Shown piece after piece: positions 39,696 to 49,632 of a stretch of 64,000 nt of DNA. Below the pieces are notes generated by a model. That model ran no database searches. It saw only the letters and a program-made list of their open reading frames with translations, and had not been told where the DNA came from. The stretch spans positions 1 through 64,000 of the forward strand of contig NZ_MCIA01000016.1 in NCBI RefSeq assembly GCF_003609635.1, in the 5' to 3' direction. The stretch is from Lacrimispora algidixylanolytica. GTDB lineage: Bacteria; Bacillota; Clostridia; Lachnospirales; Lachnospiraceae. The stretch's first letter is position 1, and every line of letters begins with the position of its first letter. Position numbers and translations under genes: made by a program.

Positions 39696-41522
39696 TTAAC
39701 TAGGACTGCCTACTACGACCTTTAATGTCAGATCTGACAACTGGGGATTTAGATCCCTCTCCGGTATTAGATCAAATACTGGAACTCCTGCTTTGTTTAT
39801 ATGAACCCGGTGCATAGCACTGCACCTTGTTCCAAAGGGTACAAGTTCCTGTTCTCCATGATACATTATTATGAGATTGCCCTTATAATCCCGAAAGAAG
39901 GAATTATGACCAGGACCGTAGACAGGCGTAGCAGAATAATAAGATAGCACCGGAGTGCTGGACTTCTTCCATGCATTCGCATCCAGAAAATCACTGCCCC
40001 TTGGTATCGTAAGAAGTCCTAGGGCATAAGTATATCCGCAGGCTGCTCCTCCAGAATAAGTAATGTATACGGCGTCATCCATAACCAATGAGTAAGGACC
40101 CTCATTATTAATGGTGCCTTGAATGTTCTCCCAACCATACAATGGTCTGGAAAGAAGCACCGGTTCACTGGTTAATACCGTGGGGTTATCTTCCTCTACG
40201 GTTGCAATGTAGAGCATGGAACCAGTATCCAAAGGGGTTCCGATTCCTTTTCGGTAAGACCAAACAAGACAGGAAACTCCATCGGCTCTGAAATAAGTCA
40301 TATCAAGAGTAATTCCGTTTGTAGTTAGAAAGTTTCCATCTGATTTCTTCACTCGGATAGGTTCTTCCCAATCTTGTGCCTTACCGATATCTCCACCGGT
40401 TTTCAGCTTCATCATATGACACTGTGGCCCCCATATCTTTGAGCTGACTGCAAATAACAGATATAAGTCTTCCCCAATTACATGAAATTCAGGTGCCCAA
40501 AATGTCTGAATATATCCTTTCTCTTCATTTAGATCCAATATGATACGTTCTTGAAAGCCCGGCGCAAACAAGCCCTTAATGGTATCGGATTCCCTTACGA
40601 ATATTCCAATATCATTTTTATTGTCATTGGTGGCTACGTAATAATATTTGTGGTTCCAAGGCAAAATGACTGGATCTGCATAACCAATTGCTAGTGGAAA
40701 CTGGTATTCCTCTTGGATTACCTTTCCTTTTACATGGTACGTTCCAGGTTTGGAACAATCAATCTGGCTGACCTCCCAGGCGACTTCCTTTTCTATGGAG
40801 GAGCCATCGGAATAGATAACATGGGCTGTTACCACTTCTACCTGTTTTTTAGAGGTCGCATAAACGATGTCTGGTATATGAGTCTCTGTATGATAAAGAG
40901 GAGTCCATTTGGTTCTGAATTTCTTACCGATCACTTCATCAATAGCAAGTATATTTCCAGGTGCGATATTTGAGATCTGTACTTCAGGTCGAATAAAGGA
41001 ATAAGATTCCGTCGGTTCCGCAAGTGATATTTCTTGAAGCTCCTTTAAGCTTCTCAACCTGTTACAATACGAATCTCCAGCCTCGCTTAGCCAGTGTATC
41101 TCATATGTCTTACTTTGCTCATCATAATCACATTTTACTTCTCTCACCAATAAGTCCTTATGTAATCTTAACAATCCCAGGCATTGAAACGTTATGAGAT
41201 CTTCTGAGATCCAAAGAAGAATTTGTCCTCTGCTTTCCTGATCCGCTCTCCCATGGCCATCCGTCCTAACCGCCATTATACCAAAGCCACCATCTGCTTT
41301 ATGACACAGAAAGGGGTTTTTTAATCCCTTTTCTTGTATGATATCTTCTTGATTTATAGTAGCCTGGGCAAATAAAATACCGTAATTATTATTTAGCGGT
41401 TTAAAATCATCACTTCCCTCTTCATAAGCAAAATGAATGCTGTTGCTTAATGACTCCGTATAATCATCCAGAGGTTTTCTGGTATAAATTAATATGTTAC
41501 TTTGAGATTCCTCTTTCTTCAT
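39696..41522 (-). CDS. GH43-like protein with N-terminal propeller-like and Ig-like regions (paralogue 1)
   Basis: 608 residues in three parts. An N-terminal region (~1-200) has partial GH43-like pattern (NNNYGILFAQATI, GLKNPFLCHKADGGFGI). A Big_4-like Ig domain (~235-285) reads VIYSDGSSIEKEVAWEV, then SKPGTYHVKGKV. The C-terminal GH43 domain has the base Asp in IGYADPVILPWNHKYYYVAT, the middle TFWAPEFHVIG and acid Glu in NNEGPYSLV. No signal peptide, so cytoplasmic. It is a paralogue of the 45755 gene in the same operon. An exo-acting arabinosidase/xylosidase is likely; exact activity unknown. Confidence 0.8.
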   Translation of the reverse strand: MKKEESQSNILIYTRKPLDDYTESLSNSIHFAYEEGSDDFKPLNNNYGILFAQATINQEDIIQEKGLKNPFLCHKADGGFGIMAVRTDGHGRADQESRGQILLWISEDLITFQCLGLLRLHKDLLVREVKCDYDEQSKTYEIHWLSEAGDSYCNRLRSLKELQEISLAEPTESYSFIRPEVQISNIAPGNILAIDEVIGKKFRTKWTPLYHTETHIPDIVYATSKKQVEVVTAHVIYSDGSSIEKEVAWEVSQIDCSKPGTYHVKGKVIQEEYQFPLAIGYADPVILPWNHKYYYVATNDNKNDIGIFVRESDTIKGLFAPGFQERIILDLNEEKGYIQTFWAPEFHVIGEDLYLLFAVSSKIWGPQCHMMKLKTGGDIGKAQDWEEPIRVKKSDGNFLTTNGITLDMTYFRADGVSCLVWSYRKGIGTPLDTGSMLYIATVEEDNPTVLTSEPVLLSRPLYGWENIQGTINNEGPYSLVMDDAVYITYSGGAACGYTYALGLLTIPRGSDFLDANAWKKSSTPVLSYYSATPVYGPGHNSFFRDYKGNLIIMYHGEQELVPFGTRCSAMHRVHINKAGVPVFDLIPERDLNPQLSDLTLKVVVGSPS

Positions 41523-41536
41523 TGAACTACCTCAAT

Positions 41537-43060
41537 CTAATTTTCTTTCTTAAAATACTCTTTCAGTAAAAATTTCATAATCTCTTCCGGTTCTTCTTTC
41601 AGAAATTCTACCGTGTCCCCAAAGTACATACCGTAGGGAGCATCCGTTTCATATGGCTCCCATTTTGGCATCTCTTCCCCATTGGCATCCTTACCATTTG
41701 GATCTCCTGAACGGATGAAGTTAGCCCAGTAGTTACACATCTGGCGGGCTAGATCGTAATGCTTGCCTACAAATGGCCTCCAGCATTTTGCAAGTGTTTC
41801 AAAGAAGAACCACAAATCCACAGAATGGAAGGTTCCTGGGTTATCCCAGCCGGGTATCTCAGCATCAAAGTTATAATAATAAATTGGGGTTTCATTGCCT
41901 AAATCGGAATGAGCCTGAGCCACAATGCGGTTTGCATGTTCTATCATTCTTACTTTTGCTTTCTGTTTCATTTTTTCTAAGTTCCCGGAATCAGCATTGC
42001 AAATAGAAAGAAACTCCTTTGCATCGCTTCCAAACATCTCTAGTGCCATGTTACGGAATTCTTCTGGAGTTGAGGTTTTTGGTATGTTGTAGAATTCGGT
42101 AGAGGTATGCCCTAACAACAATGGAACCATGATACGCTTATTTTGAGCCAGCAAATCAAAGGCATAGTCCGTGCAAAACACGTGATCCACAGGGGGGACC
42201 CAGAATTTGTTGTATTCCACTGCTTTGGCATTGACATATTCTGCATCCAGGTTACGGGCTTCTACCAGGGAAGAAACTCCTAAATAATCAAAGAATTTCA
42301 CCCCCTCTTCTTCGGCTTCCGAAAGAGTCAACCGATCATTAAACATTAAGTTTCCGGGATAAATATCGGTGAACATACCGCTTTCAATGATTGCCTTTTG
42401 AAAAAGTCCCTGATTTTGCAAGGAAGTCAACTGTCTTAAAACACTTCCGCCTCCAGCCGATTGCCCCCCTATGGTAATGTTATCCGAATCTCCGCCAAAG
42501 GAAGCGATATTACGTTTGACCCACTTGGTACCTGCCTGCTGATCTAACAGTCCAAAGTTAGCAGGTGCCTGCGGTGCTTCTTTTGTGATTTCCGGATGAC
42601 ATAAGAATCCAAACACATTCAGGCGGTAATTGACGCTTACTACCACAATTCCCCTTCGTGCGATTCTCTCGCCGTCAAATTCCATCTCAGCCGTATTTCC
42701 AACTTGAAACCCGCCGCCAAAATACCACACAAATACAGGAAGCTTTTCATCAATCTTTTGGGCAGGGGTCCATACGTTTAAGTATAAACAATCCTCACTC
42801 ATAGGGACGTCAGGGTCCACGGCCCATTCTCTGGTATAGATATCTTCTTTATTGACTCCCACTGGCGCTTGCATAGAGATGGGCGCATATTCAAATGCAT
42901 TTAGAACGCCCTCCCAGCCCTTTGCAGGCTGGGGAGCACGAAAGCGATTATCACCGGTAGGAGGTGCAGCAAAAGGAATTCCCTTAAAGCTTGTAATTCT
43001 TGGATCGGCTGCCGGCAATCCTTTTACTGCACCATGTTCTGTTATCACTGTCCGAATCAT
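41537..43060 (-). CDS. Type-B carboxylesterase
   Basis: 507 residues, alpha/beta-hydrolase of the carboxylesterase/para-nitrobenzyl esterase family: FKGIPFAAPP, SEDCLYLNVWTP, nucleophile elbow TIGGQSAGGGSVLRQL, oxyanion region VWYFGGGFQVG, and late His in GTFHSVDLWFFFETL. No signal peptide. In this operon it probably removes acyl groups (acetyl or aromatic esters) from imported xylo-oligosaccharides; inference from context. ATG follows AAAAGGAGA. Confidence 0.88.
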   Translation of the reverse strand: MIRTVITEHGAVKGLPAADPRITSFKGIPFAAPPTGDNRFRAPQPAKGWEGVLNAFEYAPISMQAPVGVNKEDIYTREWAVDPDVPMSEDCLYLNVWTPAQKIDEKLPVFVWYFGGGFQVGNTAEMEFDGERIARRGIVVVSVNYRLNVFGFLCHPEITKEAPQAPANFGLLDQQAGTKWVKRNIASFGGDSDNITIGGQSAGGGSVLRQLTSLQNQGLFQKAIIESGMFTDIYPGNLMFNDRLTLSEAEEEGVKFFDYLGVSSLVEARNLDAEYVNAKAVEYNKFWVPPVDHVFCTDYAFDLLAQNKRIMVPLLLGHTSTEFYNIPKTSTPEEFRNMALEMFGSDAKEFLSICNADSGNLEKMKQKAKVRMIEHANRIVAQAHSDLGNETPIYYYNFDAEIPGWDNPGTFHSVDLWFFFETLAKCWRPFVGKHYDLARQMCNYWANFIRSGDPNGKDANGEEMPKWEPYETDAPYGMYFGDTVEFLKEEPEEIMKFLLKEYFKKEN

Positions 43061-43093
43061 AAGGTTAGATCTCCTTTTCTAGGAACTACCTAT

Positions 43094-44182
43094 TTACCAG
43101 TTTCTACCATTAATCGTAGTGCTAATTTTGTATGGCTCTGAATGAGGTTTTACATTTTCAAAAGACAACCGCAAAAAGTTAAATGCTCCATTATTCCATA
43201 CATTAAAGTCATGAGCCCCACCTTTTACCAGCACTCTGTAATCATCCTTAAGATTGGTTCCTGCCACACCAGAAAGACCATCTACCGCTCTTAGATAGCC
43301 ATCCCGGTAAGCGATGGAGTCCGCATCGCCGCAAGTTAAATAAAGTACTTTAAGCGTTTGTCCGCTTTTTGCAATACTTCCTCCCAGGACTTTTCCATCA
43401 CTGGAGGTGGGAGCATTGGAAAACCCGCCGGCATATGCAAATAAATCTAACAAACCAGGAGCCTTTACCGTTGCACTCAGGCCGTTATTCCACTCACTCT
43501 TTTTACCTGTAATGGTAGAGGAGTCACAACGATATCCCCCAATTGCCATATTAAGGGTTTGCATACCACCAATGGAAAGACCTGCAATTGCTCTGTGTAG
43601 GCGGTTATAGGAAATTCCATTTTGTGTTTTATCCATAATATTTGCGTTCGTATTAAATTCAGATTCAATAAATGGAATGAGATCCCATCTCATCTCGTAA
43701 TCAAAGTAATAAAAGCCCAGCATATTGGTTCCATTGGCATTAAAGGAACGATCCTGCCAGTCGCTAGAGCTTCTGCCCTCTGGAAATACAACGATGAGAG
43801 GATTTATATCTCCTTTTGCGATGAGATTATCAAGCATGTTACAAATATTAAATTGATTGTCCGTTTTTCCATTATCCGACAGCCATTCATAGGAATTGCC
43901 ACCTACCCCGTGGAGTAGGTATAAGACATCGTATTTCTTATCCTTACGGTTTTTATCGTAGCCAACTGGTAGATATACATTGCATTTTTTTCTAATTGCT
44001 TCTCCGCTTACGGTATCTCTTCCTGCTTCACTCTTACTAATATTTTGATTGTTTACAAGTTGGCGAGACCTATTAATATAGTTTCTGACATTATAGGTAG
44101 CCTCAATTAACGTCCCCCGCCGTTCCGTTTCAACTGCCTTTTTGTATTCAAAAGGTAACATAGTCACATTGCTGTTATTCAT
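43094..44182 (-). CDS. CE1-type esterase (feruloyl/acetyl esterase-like)
   Basis: 362 residues. Esterase-D/CE1 pattern: KKYDVLYLLHGVGGNSYEW, nucleophile in RAIAGLSIGGMQTLNMA (G-x-S-x-G), Asp near LYLTCGDADS and catalytic His in LVKGGAHDFNVWNNG. It resembles the feruloyl-esterase domains attached to clostridial xylanases, but with no secretion signal or dockerin. Probably releases ferulate or acetate from imported arabinoxylan fragments (inferred). ATG follows AGGAGAG. Confidence 0.87.
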   Translation of the reverse strand: MNNSNVTMLPFEYKKAVETERRGTLIEATYNVRNYINRSRQLVNNQNISKSEAGRDTVSGEAIRKKCNVYLPVGYDKNRKDKKYDVLYLLHGVGGNSYEWLSDNGKTDNQFNICNMLDNLIAKGDINPLIVVFPEGRSSSDWQDRSFNANGTNMLGFYYFDYEMRWDLIPFIESEFNTNANIMDKTQNGISYNRLHRAIAGLSIGGMQTLNMAIGGYRCDSSTITGKKSEWNNGLSATVKAPGLLDLFAYAGGFSNAPTSSDGKVLGGSIAKSGQTLKVLYLTCGDADSIAYRDGYLRAVDGLSGVAGTNLKDDYRVLVKGGAHDFNVWNNGAFNFLRLSFENVKPHSEPYKISTTINGRNW

Positions 44183-44216
44183 ACTTTATCTCTCCTATAA
44201 CATAATAATTCTTTTA

Positions 44217-45728
44217 TTATATTGCCCCCCTGATACGCTCTGGCCGAAAACCTCTGTCTGCTTTCGGATAAATTTGCTGTATCTCAAAGTAACATAACCC
44301 ATTGGATGATAAAGGAATCTCAAACACGGTAGCATCGTCCATCACCCGTATTTGTTTTATGTCAACTTTGGGTCTGGCACATTCTAAGAGCAAATCTAAT
44401 TGCTCTTTGTTAAGATATGCCGGGGTCCCCATTTTTGTCCATGCCCTCAGAGGATTGCAGGTGTTTTCATCCACCACTTTTGTGACCAGCATATAATCTC
44501 CATTTGAGAGATTAAGAGAAAATTCCAGGGTAATATCCTTATCCTCATTCCCCTCCACCGGATTCCAGCCAATGCCACAAATACCCCTTTTCTCATCCAT
44601 GGTCATAACAAAATGTTCGCTTCTTGCAATAGCCGTTTCCTTTAGATTTTTAAAGAAGGAAAAGGCCCAGTAAGTGGGTTTTGGAATCATACCATTTGCT
44701 AATAATCCAAAGCAGCCAGAAAACGGAGTATAAGCCACCCCTGTCTCTTCAAAAACATCTCCAAAGGTCCAATAGGAATAAGACGCACAGACGTCTCCCA
44801 TCTCACTTAACAGCCGTGCCGTATAAGCAGCATTCAGATTGGTATCGTGAATGGGGTTACGGGGTGTATAGGAGGTATTAAATTCCGTAATGTGCATTTC
44901 CATACCTTCATACTCAGGAAAGCTGTCTATGATGCGACGACTTTCCCTTAATTCATCCATAAAGGCTTTTGGCTCTCTTAAGGCCTGATATTCATAATGG
45001 CCATCCCGGTCTGGTGCATCTGCGGCATATGCGTGCCTGGTTACAAAGTCTAGAGGAACCTTATTCTCGGAACAATGTTTCAAAAAACAAGTAAGCCACC
45101 TCTTATCATCCACGCCACAGATAGCCGGCCCACCTGCCCGTATGCGGGAGTCGCACTCCTTTAACGCGTTTGCGGTTACCTCATATAGATGAAAATATTC
45201 TTCCATGTCGGCACCTTTCCAGAAACCTGGAAGATTTGGTTCATTCCATACTTCAAAGGGCCAGGTAACCACTTCCTCTCTTCCATATCGGTCCATGAGA
45301 TGATGAACCAACCCTTTTATTAATTCCGCCCACTTCTTATAATCTGACGGTGGCGTAACATTTCCCTTCCAATAAAACACGGTCTGGGTTCCAGATGCCA
45401 ACGCCTCCGGCATAAATCCTAATTCTACAAACGGTTTTAGACCCATGGACAGATAATCATCAAAGACCAAATCAATATAGGTAAAGTTATACTCTACTTT
45501 CATTTCTCCATCTTCTTCATAGGTATGATAAACGGCCATATCATCACACAACAAGCCGTGTCCTCTAATATAGGAGAAATGAATATCTTCCTGAACCTTC
45601 TTTAGCTGATCGTGATATTCCTTTCGTAGAGCAAGATTCATTCGACCAGTGCCTACGCAAAACAATGCGTTGTTGTGAAAAGGCACTTTGTCTGTAAGAT
45701 TAATCTTGTATTGCAGCTTCTCTTCCAT
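44217..45728 (-). CDS. GH39 beta-xylosidase
   Basis: 503 residues. The N-terminal TIM barrel has acid/base Glu in FEVWNEPNLPGFWKG and nucleophile Glu in MEMHITEFNTSYTPRNP. ARLLSEMGDVCASYSYWTFG and FSGCFGLLANG follow, then a C-terminal beta-sandwich. GH39 enzymes release xylose from xylo-oligosaccharide ends with retention. No signal peptide, so it acts on imported oligomers. Spaced 34 nt from the CE1 gene. Confidence 0.93.
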   Translation of the reverse strand: MEEKLQYKINLTDKVPFHNNALFCVGTGRMNLALRKEYHDQLKKVQEDIHFSYIRGHGLLCDDMAVYHTYEEDGEMKVEYNFTYIDLVFDDYLSMGLKPFVELGFMPEALASGTQTVFYWKGNVTPPSDYKKWAELIKGLVHHLMDRYGREEVVTWPFEVWNEPNLPGFWKGADMEEYFHLYEVTANALKECDSRIRAGGPAICGVDDKRWLTCFLKHCSENKVPLDFVTRHAYAADAPDRDGHYEYQALREPKAFMDELRESRRIIDSFPEYEGMEMHITEFNTSYTPRNPIHDTNLNAAYTARLLSEMGDVCASYSYWTFGDVFEETGVAYTPFSGCFGLLANGMIPKPTYWAFSFFKNLKETAIARSEHFVMTMDEKRGICGIGWNPVEGNEDKDITLEFSLNLSNGDYMLVTKVVDENTCNPLRAWTKMGTPAYLNKEQLDLLLECARPKVDIKQIRVMDDATVFEIPLSSNGLCYFEIQQIYPKADRGFRPERIRGAI

Positions 45729-45754
45729 AGATCTCCTTTCTAAATGATTTCTCT

Positions 45755-47566
45755 TTAGGAAACGTATATCGTAGTATGTACCTCTGCCAGTTCCTTGTTT
45801 AGATCCTTCTCTTCTATCAGATCCAAAACCGGATATCCCTCTATATCAAAGTGCACCCGGCGGATCCCTGAGCTCCTTGGTTCTCCAATTCCAAACCGTG
45901 CATGATATGCATTCCAAACAATTCCATCTTCATCGGTAACATAGGAATTGTGACCAGGACCGTATTCCCCTGGCACACTTCTGGAGGTCAAAAGAGGATA
46001 ATTTTCCTTTGTCCAGCTCGCTATATCTAATAAATCCGCATCGAAATCTGCACTTAAAAGTCCTACCGTATAAGTTTCGTCTATCAATGCGCTTGCAAAG
46101 GTGACAAATACCTTTTTATCTGTAATCAAAGCAAATGGTCCTTCATCTACAAATACATGATTGTTTGCCCAGCCATAATCTGGCTTAGATAATAAAACAG
46201 GGTCTGAAATCAGCTTCCATGGCTCCTCTGGAGATACTTCGGCAATATATAGCCAAGAACCCTGATCTACTGGAGTAAACTGCCTCTGTGCCCAAACCAC
46301 AAAAACGCCCTCTCCATGTTCAAAGCAGGTCATATCAAGAGTAATCCCGGCATCGTATAAGTAACTTCCATCTTTTTTTAAGACTCGAAGAGGCATGGTC
46401 CAATCCTCTGCTTTGATTGGATTTCCTCCTTTTTTTAATTTCATCACATGGGACTGCTCCTTATGAAATTCACCTGGAGTTCCTGCATGGAAAATATAAA
46501 GCTCTCCTCTTACAATATGAAACTCAGGTGCCCAAAGCAGATTTCCAAGATGCTCATACATAGTAGTATCCAAGATTTTATATTCTTCTGCCTGCAACAA
46601 ATCCGGAATATTATCCGCTTCACGAATGAAGAGTGAATGGTTGTTATCTGCATCGTTGGTTGCGATAAAGTAGTACTTCCCATTCCACCTACCAATACAT
46701 GGATCGGCACGGTTAATTGCAATTGGGTTTTCAAAATGATCTTGATGAACAACGCCCTTAATGTGATATGTTCCTGATTTTTTCCAATCGATTTCAGACA
46801 AATCCCAGTCTATGTTTTTTAATGCGGTGGTTCCATCGGAATAACTAGCCATTGCTTTTATCTTCTTTAAGTCCTCCTCACAAGCTGCCTTACACTCTGT
46901 TGGAACTTCAATTGATAGGTTCTCAGGAACGGTAAGTTTTCCTACCAGTTTGCAAGCTATTTCCTTGGAAATAGAAATTATGTTGCGTGGCACGGCTCCT
47001 TCTATCTCAGTTGTAACAGGTTCTAGAAAAAATGGCTCTGTTTTCTTGGGAGCAGATAGTTCAGACTGGGGACTTAAATCATTGGTTTTGTTCTGATAGT
47101 AATTCCCCTTCGAATCACTCCACCTTATGATGTATTTCATTTGTGACATATCGTAATGGCAGGTAATTTCCTGCACAAAAGTATCTCCTTTTAGATCAAT
47201 CAAGCCTTCTTCTTTATAATGCAAAAGATCAGTAGAGGTAAAGAAAAGCACGCCCCCCTTACTGCTTAAATCTTCACTTCCATCTCCTAAAACAGAGATA
47301 GCCAGCACCCCAAAGCTGCCATCCTTTCGATAGAAAAGATACGGATTTTTCAGGCTTTTTGCATTTAAAGTTCCATCTGAGTTATCCGTGGCCTTGGCAA
47401 ACAAAATTCCGGAATTGTGATTGAGTGACTGAAAATCACGTTTGTTATCGCTATAAGCTACGTGCATACTGTATGCCAGTTTAGGAGCATACGTGGTTTC
47501 ATCAACTGGTACCCTGGTGTAGCAAAGTAAATAATAAGAATCTTGATTCATATCTGATCGCTTCAT
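45755..47566 (-). CDS. GH43-like protein with N-terminal propeller-like and Ig-like regions (paralogue 2)
   Basis: About 603 residues with the same layout as the 39696 gene: N-terminal region (NHNSGILFAKATDNS, SLKNPYLFYRKDGSFGV), Big_4-like domain (ASYSDGTTALKNIDWDLSEI, GTYHIKGVV), then GH43 (INRADPCIGRWNGKYYFIAT, LLWAPEFHIVRG, VDEGPFALIT). The frame extends to 47677, but ATG 47566 after AAGGGAGATAGG matches the paralogue's start. Cytoplasmic by lack of a signal. Probably complements the paralogue on a different linkage or branch. Confidence 0.8.
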   Translation of the reverse strand: MKRSDMNQDSYYLLCYTRVPVDETTYAPKLAYSMHVAYSDNKRDFQSLNHNSGILFAKATDNSDGTLNAKSLKNPYLFYRKDGSFGVLAISVLGDGSEDLSSKGGVLFFTSTDLLHYKEEGLIDLKGDTFVQEITCHYDMSQMKYIIRWSDSKGNYYQNKTNDLSPQSELSAPKKTEPFFLEPVTTEIEGAVPRNIISISKEIACKLVGKLTVPENLSIEVPTECKAACEEDLKKIKAMASYSDGTTALKNIDWDLSEIDWKKSGTYHIKGVVHQDHFENPIAINRADPCIGRWNGKYYFIATNDADNNHSLFIREADNIPDLLQAEEYKILDTTMYEHLGNLLWAPEFHIVRGELYIFHAGTPGEFHKEQSHVMKLKKGGNPIKAEDWTMPLRVLKKDGSYLYDAGITLDMTCFEHGEGVFVVWAQRQFTPVDQGSWLYIAEVSPEEPWKLISDPVLLSKPDYGWANNHVFVDEGPFALITDKKVFVTFASALIDETYTVGLLSADFDADLLDIASWTKENYPLLTSRSVPGEYGPGHNSYVTDEDGIVWNAYHARFGIGEPRSSGIRRVHFDIEGYPVLDLIEEKDLNKELAEVHTTIYVS

Positions 47567-47735
47567 CCTATCTCCCTTATCCCCATTTTTTATATGACAG
47601 GCCGAACCTTTCAACAATAAAGATCGGCTTACATCAGTTTGTTTCCTTACAAGATAAATTATAAAATACGGTAACACCTCTTACAATGACATATCCTACC
47701 GATTCATTGATGTATTCTAATGTCCATTAAATAAG

Positions 47736-47782
47736 GCAAAAAGGTCCCCTGTATGACAGATTTAAATCATACATAGGACCTT
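47736..47782 (-). terminator. Intra-operon terminator after the solute-binding-protein gene
   Basis: On the minus strand AAGGTCCTATGTATGA (47782-47767) pairs with TCATACAGGGGACCTT (47756-47741), followed by TTTTTGCC. It lies directly after the binding-protein gene, so it probably lets the importer be made in excess over the downstream enzymes. Confidence 0.75.
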
Positions 47783-47788
47783 TCCTTC

Positions 47789-49576
47789 TTATTTAACTAC
47801 TGCAGACCTAGCGTCAATTACTTTCTGGAATTTTGCTTTATCAAACTCCACAAGTTGCGCCCATTCAAACCCGTCAAGCTGAGTCTTCATCCCATCCCAC
47901 ATGCTCTTAAATTCTTCCTCACTCTTTGCAAAGACCATTCTCCAAGAGGCATCGCAGATTAAAGTAGCACACTGGCTTCGGATCAATGCTACATCCGTGG
48001 TATCACTTGGAAGGATGATATTTACACTTGGCACAGGCTTTAACTGTCCCGTTTTCATGAGATAAGCCACCTGGTTGGCTTCACCGTATTTTTCACTCCA
48101 CTCTTTGGACATGGTGGTTTTGTTTGCTTCCAGATAGGAAGACCAATAGTTATTATGATACTTCTCTTTTGTATTTGGATTGATGGATACACTGCCTAAA
48201 GGCCATTGATTGATCTTACTGTTACCATCATCAAATCCGCCACCGCCCCATTCCTCCGGTACCGGACGATTCTCCATAAGACCATAGAGACCATTTTCCG
48301 TAAGGGTATATTTTCCATCGTCACCTTTCGTATAACTCCATCCAGGGATTCCGTCATGTAAAAACTCTGCTCCTTCGGGGCTAACTAACCAATCTAAGAA
48401 TTCTATAGCTCTTGCTCTGTTATTGCCTTCCATGTGACTTCCCAGGGCAATGGCTCTTCCGTCTCCAAAGTATTTATCCGCATCCTGGAAAAAGTTCATA
48501 TCCTTAACAGGAGCATAAATATAGGCATTTCGTTCCTGAGCACGGTCAGGTGTATTCCAAAATCCCGTCTGCCAACTATACCAAAATAACAATACCTGTT
48601 TATTTTTCATCTTGGTGCTGGCATTATCCCAGTTTTGAGTTCCGGAATCAGGATCAATCAGACCCTTTTGGTTTGCCTGAAAGAGAAAATGAAGCATCTT
48701 ATAATAAGCACCGTCATTATCGGTAACCTCTTTCATATCACCAGTGTTACCAACCATAACAGCACCATTAACCTCATAGCCATACATTTTAGTAAGCTGG
48801 GCTGCATTCTCCATGGTTACCTGGGTTCCACCTTTATCCCAGTCCCGCCATAAAGAGATAGCATAGTTTGCGTCCCCTTTCGCATTCTTTGGATAAGCTT
48901 TCTGCATCTTCTCCAAAACACCGATTAAATCATCTAGGTTTTTCATCTCGGGAGCACCTATCTCAGAATAATAATCCCAAGGAAGCAAGGGACTGATATA
49001 AAGGGTATTCTCAGAATAAACGGTTGGTGAAGTATTGGTAATCTGGCAAGGCAATCCAAAGATCTTACCCTCACTATTTCCTTCCAGCCCACTATTAAAT
49101 GTTTTATACTGATCGAAATACTGGTTTAAATTCTTGCTGTTTTTTACATCATTGCTGATATCAGAAATCAATCCGGCCTTGATACAATCCTGCAGAGGAG
49201 AATTATCTAATAAAATGATATCTCCAAGTTTTCCGGAGGCGGAACGGGTCTGATAAAGCGCCTCCCCATCTCCGGAAGCCTGTGGAGCAATGATATTTAA
49301 CTCCAGGTTAAACTTATCCTTTACTACCTTACCAAACCAACCGCTTTGCACGCCCTGATAATTGGCCGCAACATCATAAACCTCCAAGGTGAGCGGACTG
49401 GTGTGGTCAATTTCTGACGATCCATTTCCAGAAGCACTTGTGGTGCCCGCCCCGCTGGAATCCTTTGGGCCAGCCCCACTTACATCTGTTTTCTTTGAAC
49501 CGGAGCAGCCGGATAACACCAGAGAAAGCGTACAAATTACTGCCAGCATTGTCGAAAAAAACCTTCTTTTTTTCAC
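47789..49576 (-). CDS. Extracellular oligosaccharide-binding lipoprotein of an Lpl-type ABC importer
   Basis: 595 residues. The lipoprotein signal is MKKRRFFSTMLAVICTLSLV, then LSGCSGSKK with lipidated Cys. A Gly/Ser/Ala-rich linker follows, then a large LipO/YtcQ-like solute-binding domain (WDKGGTQVTMENAAQLTKMY, EFLDWLVSPEGAEFL). The open frame reaches 49630, but GTG 49576 is 8 nt after GGAGG and begins a proper signal peptide. It would capture xylan- or arabinan-derived oligomers for the two permeases upstream. No ATPase gene is nearby; a shared MsmK-type ATPase is usual for this family. Confidence 0.9.
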   Translation of the reverse strand: MKKRRFFSTMLAVICTLSLVLSGCSGSKKTDVSGAGPKDSSGAGTTSASGNGSSEIDHTSPLTLEVYDVAANYQGVQSGWFGKVVKDKFNLELNIIAPQASGDGEALYQTRSASGKLGDIILLDNSPLQDCIKAGLISDISNDVKNSKNLNQYFDQYKTFNSGLEGNSEGKIFGLPCQITNTSPTVYSENTLYISPLLPWDYYSEIGAPEMKNLDDLIGVLEKMQKAYPKNAKGDANYAISLWRDWDKGGTQVTMENAAQLTKMYGYEVNGAVMVGNTGDMKEVTDNDGAYYKMLHFLFQANQKGLIDPDSGTQNWDNASTKMKNKQVLLFWYSWQTGFWNTPDRAQERNAYIYAPVKDMNFFQDADKYFGDGRAIALGSHMEGNNRARAIEFLDWLVSPEGAEFLHDGIPGWSYTKGDDGKYTLTENGLYGLMENRPVPEEWGGGGFDDGNSKINQWPLGSVSINPNTKEKYHNNYWSSYLEANKTTMSKEWSEKYGEANQVAYLMKTGQLKPVPSVNIILPSDTTDVALIRSQCATLICDASWRMVFAKSEEEFKSMWDGMKTQLDGFEWAQLVEFDKAKFQKVIDARSAVVK

Positions 49577-49632
49577 AAATAAATCCTCCATTCTTTGATA
49601 ATTTATAAAAAGAGGGTATCCCCTTCCCATAT

